Assembly (NCBI GenBank): GCA_029780695.1
Contig: JAKOYD010000124.1
Span: forward strand, 1 to 40,313
Reading direction: 5' to 3'
Source: Pseudomonadota bacterium
Lineage (GTDB): Bacteria > Pseudomonadota > Gammaproteobacteria > Burkholderiales > Burkholderiaceae_C
DNA: 40,313 bases
In this document: one piece after another, positions 36,795 to 40,313 of the stretch
Layout: each line of letters begins with the position of its first letter
Numbering within the stretch: position 1 is the stretch's first letter
Notes under the pieces: generated by a model
The model's input: only the letters and a program-made list of their open reading frames with translations
The model's database searches: none
What the model was told of the DNA's origin: nothing
Program-made: the position numbers and the translations under genes

Positions 36795-37457
36795 ATGAAA
36801 ACACTTGCGAAACCTGATTTCTCTGTGGGCGCGGGCGGCATCGTTGACGCTGAATTCATACCTGCGCCCGTCCGCGAAGAACTGCTCCGGCATCTCCACA
36901 AATCGCCATTGACGGGCGAGCAGAAAAGCGCGCTGATCGAATACGCGAACGACATCGGGCAGATGGTGATGGATGGCGAATTGACACCCGCACAGGCACA
37001 GCGCAAACAGATCGTGCGCGTTGCAAACGAAGCGCGTCGTCTGCTGCAGGCCCTGAATCAACTGAGCCAGCCAGCCCGAGACGCTTTGCACGCGCATACT
37101 GATTACTTAGCCTATGGGAGCCGCCCACCTGTCGAGCTTGAGCAGGCGGTCAAAGCCTCGATAAAGCAACCCGGCGGGAGCCTGCTGTCAACCGGCTGGG
37201 ACTACGTTGAAGCGCTCGAAAAAGCTGCTGAATACGCTGCAGAGCAGTACAAGATGGACACGACCACAAAGCCCGATCAGTTACGCGCGCGGGGTTACGT
37301 CTCTATGCTGGCTGACTGCGTTCGCGACATGACAGGAAAAGCCCCGCCAAAAGACAAAGCAAGCTGGTTTGCCTGTTTTGCGTCTTGCCTGGGCGAGCAT
37401 CTTGCGTTGCCTATCGGGCCGCGCGTCGTCGCGTCCGGCATCACCGCCATACGTTGA
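36795..37457 (+). CDS. Integrative-element protein of unknown function
   Basis: This 220-residue protein follows the integrase by 58 bases on the same strand. It appears soluble and mainly helical, with TGEQKSALIEYANDIGQMVM and ALEKAAEYAAEQYKMDTTTK. I see no catalytic motif, membrane segment or HTH and do not recognise a family. Its frame is open further upstream into the integrase end, but the ATG at 36795 gives the natural start, though the Shine-Dalgarno is weak. Context suggests an accessory element gene; cargo, regulation or anti-phage roles cannot be distinguished. Confidence 0.7.
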   Translation: MKTLAKPDFSVGAGGIVDAEFIPAPVREELLRHLHKSPLTGEQKSALIEYANDIGQMVMDGELTPAQAQRKQIVRVANEARRLLQALNQLSQPARDALHAHTDYLAYGSRPPVELEQAVKASIKQPGGSLLSTGWDYVEALEKAAEYAAEQYKMDTTTKPDQLRARGYVSMLADCVRDMTGKAPPKDKASWFACFASCLGEHLALPIGPRVVASGITAIR

Positions 37458-37561
37458 TAACGCGAGATAGTCCAACAACGTAGGTTCGCAAAAACGGGGT
37501 TTTTTCGACACTGCTTTCATACCGCGTGACAAGACAACGCGGGGCAACTTGAAAGCGAACA

Positions 37562-37759
37562 ATGTCGCAATCTCTCCCACGGGCAGCACGCCCGAAACAC
37601 GCTGCCGAGATTCTTGGCGTAGGCGTTTCTACCCTTTGGCGCTGGGCAAAAGAGCGCGCCGACTTCCCAAAACCGCGTCGTCTGTCGAGCCGCTGCACAG
37701 TGTTTGACACTGGCGAGCTTGTCGCGTGGCGCGACTCGCAAAAGGGAGGTGCAAAGTGA
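37562..37759 (+). CDS. AlpA-like HTH regulator / excisionase
   Basis: This 65-residue protein has the AlpA/MerR-like helix-turn-helix, PKHAAEILGVGVSTLWRWAKERADFPKPRRL, split here as PKHAAEILGVGVSTLWRW plus AKERADFPKP. It continues with the wing SRCTVFDTGELVAWRDS. AlpA-type proteins regulate the integrase or act as excisionases in P4-like elements. The last bases overlap the start of the next gene (GTGA). Confidence 0.88.
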   Translation: MSQSLPRAARPKHAAEILGVGVSTLWRWAKERADFPKPRRLSSRCTVFDTGELVAWRDSQKGGAK

Positions 37760-38079
37760 TCGGCACCACCCAAAAAGCACAAAGCCCGGCGGCAACCGGG
37801 CTGAGCGCATACGAAAACACAAGCAGCGACATTCTAGGCCAGAAACGCGAAACGACGCTGATCGCGCGCTTTGCAATGAAGGGCGCTATTCCAAAAACGG
37901 ATAGCGTTGATTTTACCGCCCTGCGCAGCGCCTATGCGCAGCAAGGCCACCACCTGCACAGCGTCACGTCCAAGGACGGCGCAACCACCTATTGGGCCGA
38001 GCGCTGGGGGCTGGTGCGCTACCTGCCCAGCCTGCACGACGCGGCGCTGTTCCTCGCGCAGATTGGGGGGCGGCTGTGA
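37756..38079 (+). CDS. Small element protein of unknown function
   Basis: The 107-residue protein starts at a GTG that overlaps the AlpA stop codon (GTGA) and has a strong GGAGGT six bases upstream. The middle has ETTLIARFAMKGAIPKTDSVDF and the C-terminal half has the pattern AYAQQGHHLHSVTSKDG and TTYWAERWGLVRYLPSLHDA. I do not recognise a family with confidence. Its stop overlaps the primase start by the same GTGA junction. Co-translation with the replication protein suggests a role in element replication. Confidence 0.75.
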   Translation: MIGTTQKAQSPAATGLSAYENTSSDILGQKRETTLIARFAMKGAIPKTDSVDFTALRSAYAQQGHHLHSVTSKDGATTYWAERWGLVRYLPSLHDAALFLAQIGGRL

Positions 38080-40313
38080 TCGCATCCGAACAATTCCAAC
38101 AAGCCATTGCAGGTGCTGGCCTGCCCGTGCCCGAGGTGATCCACGGCGACGGCACGCTGTACCGATTCAGCACCAACGGCAAGCGCATGGATCAATCGGG
38201 CTGGTATGTCTTGCACGATGATGGCGACGTTCCGGCGGGCGCTTTTGGCTGCTGGCGCAGCGGTCTATCTCAGACCTGGTGCAGCAAGGACACCCAGGCA
38301 ATGACCCAGGCCGAGCGCAGCGCCCACCAGCAGCGCATGCAGGCCATTGCCCAGCAGCGCGAAGCCGACAAGGCCCAGCGCCAGCACGATGCAGCGACGG
38401 CGGCGGCGCAGCGCTGGGAAGCTGCTGAACCTGCCCCAGCGGATCATCCCTATCTGGTGCGCAAAGGCATCCAACCCCACGGCATCAAGGCCGAGGGCGA
38501 GGCGCTGCTGATCCCGCTGCGCGATGCAGCAACCACCTTGCACAGCCTGCAAGCCATCGGCCCGGAGGGGGACAAGCGCTTTCAACCCGGCGGGCGCATC
38601 AAGGGCTGTTACTTCGGCATCGGCAAGCCCAAGGGACTGTTGATCGTGTGCGAGGGCTTCGCCACTGGTGCATCCATCCATGAGGCCACCGGCCATGCCG
38701 TAGCGTGCGCGATGAATGCGGGCAACCTGCTGGAAGTGGCCCAGGCACTGCACAGCAAGTACCCCAGGCTGCGCCTGATCCTGGCGGCGGACGATGATGC
38801 GTTTACCGACGGCAATCCGGGTATCACCAAGGCCACCGAGGCGGCAAAGGCCGTAGGTGGCTACCTCACAAAACCTGATTTTGGCGAGCAGCGCAGCGAG
38901 ACAGAAACCGACTTCAACGACCTGCACCAGCAGGCCGGATTGGACGCTGTGAAGGCATGTATTGATGCGGCTGCACCTGTGGCACAAGCCCCTGCATTCC
39001 CGCCATTGGAGGGGGCGGGCGACAGCGGCGCATGGCCTGATCCTGTCCCCCTGCCCGATGCCCTGCCACCCGTGGCCCCGTTCGACCCCGAGCTGTTGCC
39101 CCACGCGCTGCGCGGTTGGATCGTGGACATTGCCGAGCGCATGCAGTGCCCGCCTGACTTCCCGGCTGTCGGGGTCATCACTGCGCTGTCTGGCCTGATC
39201 GGTGCGCGTGTCGTGGTGGCACCCAAACAACATGACGACTGGCGCGTGGTGCCCAATCTGTGGGGGCTGATCGTGGGACGACCTGGCGTGATGAAGTCCC
39301 CGGCGCTGGGTGAAGTCTTGAAGCCCCTGCACCGGCTGGAATCGACCGAGCGCGAGCAATGGCAGGCCGCGCATGAAGCATGGGAACTCGACACCAAGGT
39401 GGCCGAGCTGGCAGGCAAGGCGAACGAAAAACAAGCGGCGGCTGTTGCAGCAAAAGACCCCGCCAAAGCCCGTGCGCTGCTGGCCCCCACCGACCAGCCC
39501 AGCGAGCCGACGATGCGGCGCTACGTGGTCAACGACAGCACGGTGGAGGCACTGGCCGACCTGTTGGTGGAAAACCCGTGGGGCCTGCTGGTATACCGCG
39601 ATGAAGTCCACGGCCTGCTGTCCAGCATGGATCGGCAAGGGCAGGAAGGCGCACGCGGCTTCTACCTGACCGGCTACGACGGCAACCAAGGCCATGCAGT
39701 GGATCGGATCGGGCGCGGGCACAGCTATGTACCCCGTGTCTGCATGGCGATGCTGGGCGGCATCCAACCGGGCAAGGTGCAGAGCTATGTGCGCGAAGCC
39801 GTGAACGGCGGCGCGGGCGATGATGGCCTGTTGCAGCGCTTTGGCCTGGCGGTATGGCCCGACGTAGAGCGGGAATTCAAGCTGGTGGATCGGTGGCCTG
39901 ACACACCAGCGAAGCAGGCGGCATGGGCCGTGTTCGAGCGCCTGAATGAACTACTGCCAGCGACCGACGATGATCCGCAGGAATGGCGATTCAGTGCCGA
40001 GGCGCAGGCCATTTTTTATGAATGGCTGATCCCGTTCGAGACCGGCATCCGGGGGGATGAACTGCATCCGGCGCTGGTGTCGCACCTGGCGAAGTGGCGC
40101 AAGTTGATCCCGGCGCTGGCGCTGATCTTTGCGCTGGTGGACACACCCGACAGCAGCGGCGTGATCCATGAGCGCGAGCTGATCCGGGCGCTGGCATGGG
40201 CAGAGTACCTGCGCCCCCATGCCGAGCGGCTGTATGCGGCGGCACTGATCCCGGAGACCACCGGCGCGCATGCGCTGCTGGCGAAGATCAAAGGCCGCAA
40301 GCTGTGCGACGGC
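38076..40313 (+). CDS. Toprim/DUF3987 primase-helicase of the element (3' end beyond window)
   Basis: The frame opens at a GTG overlapping the previous stop and remains open to the window edge, giving at least 746 residues. An N-terminal region (to about 110) with a Gln/Ala-rich coiled stretch precedes a Toprim domain, with KGLLIVCEGFATGASIHEA and LILAADDDAFTDGNPG. A DUF3987-type domain follows (RGWIVDIAERMQCPPDFPAV), with a Walker-A-like GRPGVMKSPAL and a later YRDEVHGLLSSMDRQG. This pattern is typical of primase-helicase proteins of satellites and islands that replicate on their own. The C-terminus is missing. Confidence 0.88.
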   Translation, partial: MIASEQFQQAIAGAGLPVPEVIHGDGTLYRFSTNGKRMDQSGWYVLHDDGDVPAGAFGCWRSGLSQTWCSKDTQAMTQAERSAHQQRMQAIAQQREADKAQRQHDAATAAAQRWEAAEPAPADHPYLVRKGIQPHGIKAEGEALLIPLRDAATTLHSLQAIGPEGDKRFQPGGRIKGCYFGIGKPKGLLIVCEGFATGASIHEATGHAVACAMNAGNLLEVAQALHSKYPRLRLILAADDDAFTDGNPGITKATEAAKAVGGYLTKPDFGEQRSETETDFNDLHQQAGLDAVKACIDAAAPVAQAPAFPPLEGAGDSGAWPDPVPLPDALPPVAPFDPELLPHALRGWIVDIAERMQCPPDFPAVGVITALSGLIGARVVVAPKQHDDWRVVPNLWGLIVGRPGVMKSPALGEVLKPLHRLESTEREQWQAAHEAWELDTKVAELAGKANEKQAAAVAAKDPAKARALLAPTDQPSEPTMRRYVVNDSTVEALADLLVENPWGLLVYRDEVHGLLSSMDRQGQEGARGFYLTGYDGNQGHAVDRIGRGHSYVPRVCMAMLGGIQPGKVQSYVREAVNGGAGDDGLLQRFGLAVWPDVEREFKLVDRWPDTPAKQAAWAVFERLNELLPATDDDPQEWRFSAEAQAIFYEWLIPFETGIRGDELHPALVSHLAKWRKLIPALALIFALVDTPDSSGVIHERELIRALAWAEYLRPHAERLYAAALIPETTGAHALLAKIKGRKLCDG

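Overview
The window is high-GC DNA (about 55% to over 70%, varying by region) with gene content and protein sequence typical of the Burkholderiales. The best fit is the family Comamonadaceae (Acidovorax/Ottowia-like). This rests on overall protein resemblance (DnaE, RelA, ClpS, SerB, IspD/IspF) and on a short dispersed repeat that I associate with that family. It is a judgement from memory, not a database result.

Layout. Positions 1-1379 (minus strand) hold the N-terminal part of a cellulose-synthase BcsB protein and an unidentified membrane-anchored protein, both lower in GC than the rest. They lie directly downstream of dnaE (1382-4846, minus). A 440-base repeat mosaic follows (4847-5285). 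Next is a DoxX plus pirin pair (minus) with a divergent LysR regulator, then a renalase-like FAD oxidoreductase and gluQ (plus). tRNA-Val(GAC), relA and an alpha/beta hydrolase lie on the minus strand (9792-13065), followed by a SIMPL-domain periplasmic protein and a small exported protein (minus). An OmpR/EnvZ-type two-component pair runs on the plus strand (14520-16779). The overlapping ispD-ispF pair (minus) is divergent from mfd (plus). Then come a Pro/Ala-rich exported protein, an L,D-transpeptidase-like protein and serB (plus), trpB2 (minus) and a thioredoxin-like protein (plus). A lower-GC IPTL-CTERM surface protein (minus) appears to have been inserted beside sbcB. A second LysR gene is divergent from an SDR-family protein. 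clpS-clpA (minus) and a cold-shock gene (plus) end the core region.

From about 35.2 kb the window enters an integrative element. It has a P4-type tyrosine integrase, a 220-aa protein of unknown function, an AlpA-like HTH protein, a 107-aa unknown and a Toprim/DUF3987 primase-helicase that runs off the right edge. The last three genes overlap at GTGA junctions. The right attachment end and any cargo lie outside the window.

The most interesting signals are repeats that have entered genes. A two-armed GC-rich inverted repeat is inserted in frame in mfd. A short 'agcta...tagc' repeat appears in intergenic spacers, as the last codons and stop of ispF, against the start codon of serB, and apparently inside several open reading frames. 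A 38-base remnant resembling the 3' end of sbcB lies on the far side of the IPTL-CTERM gene, suggesting how that gene arrived. No CRISPR array, insertion-sequence transposase or rRNA gene was seen.
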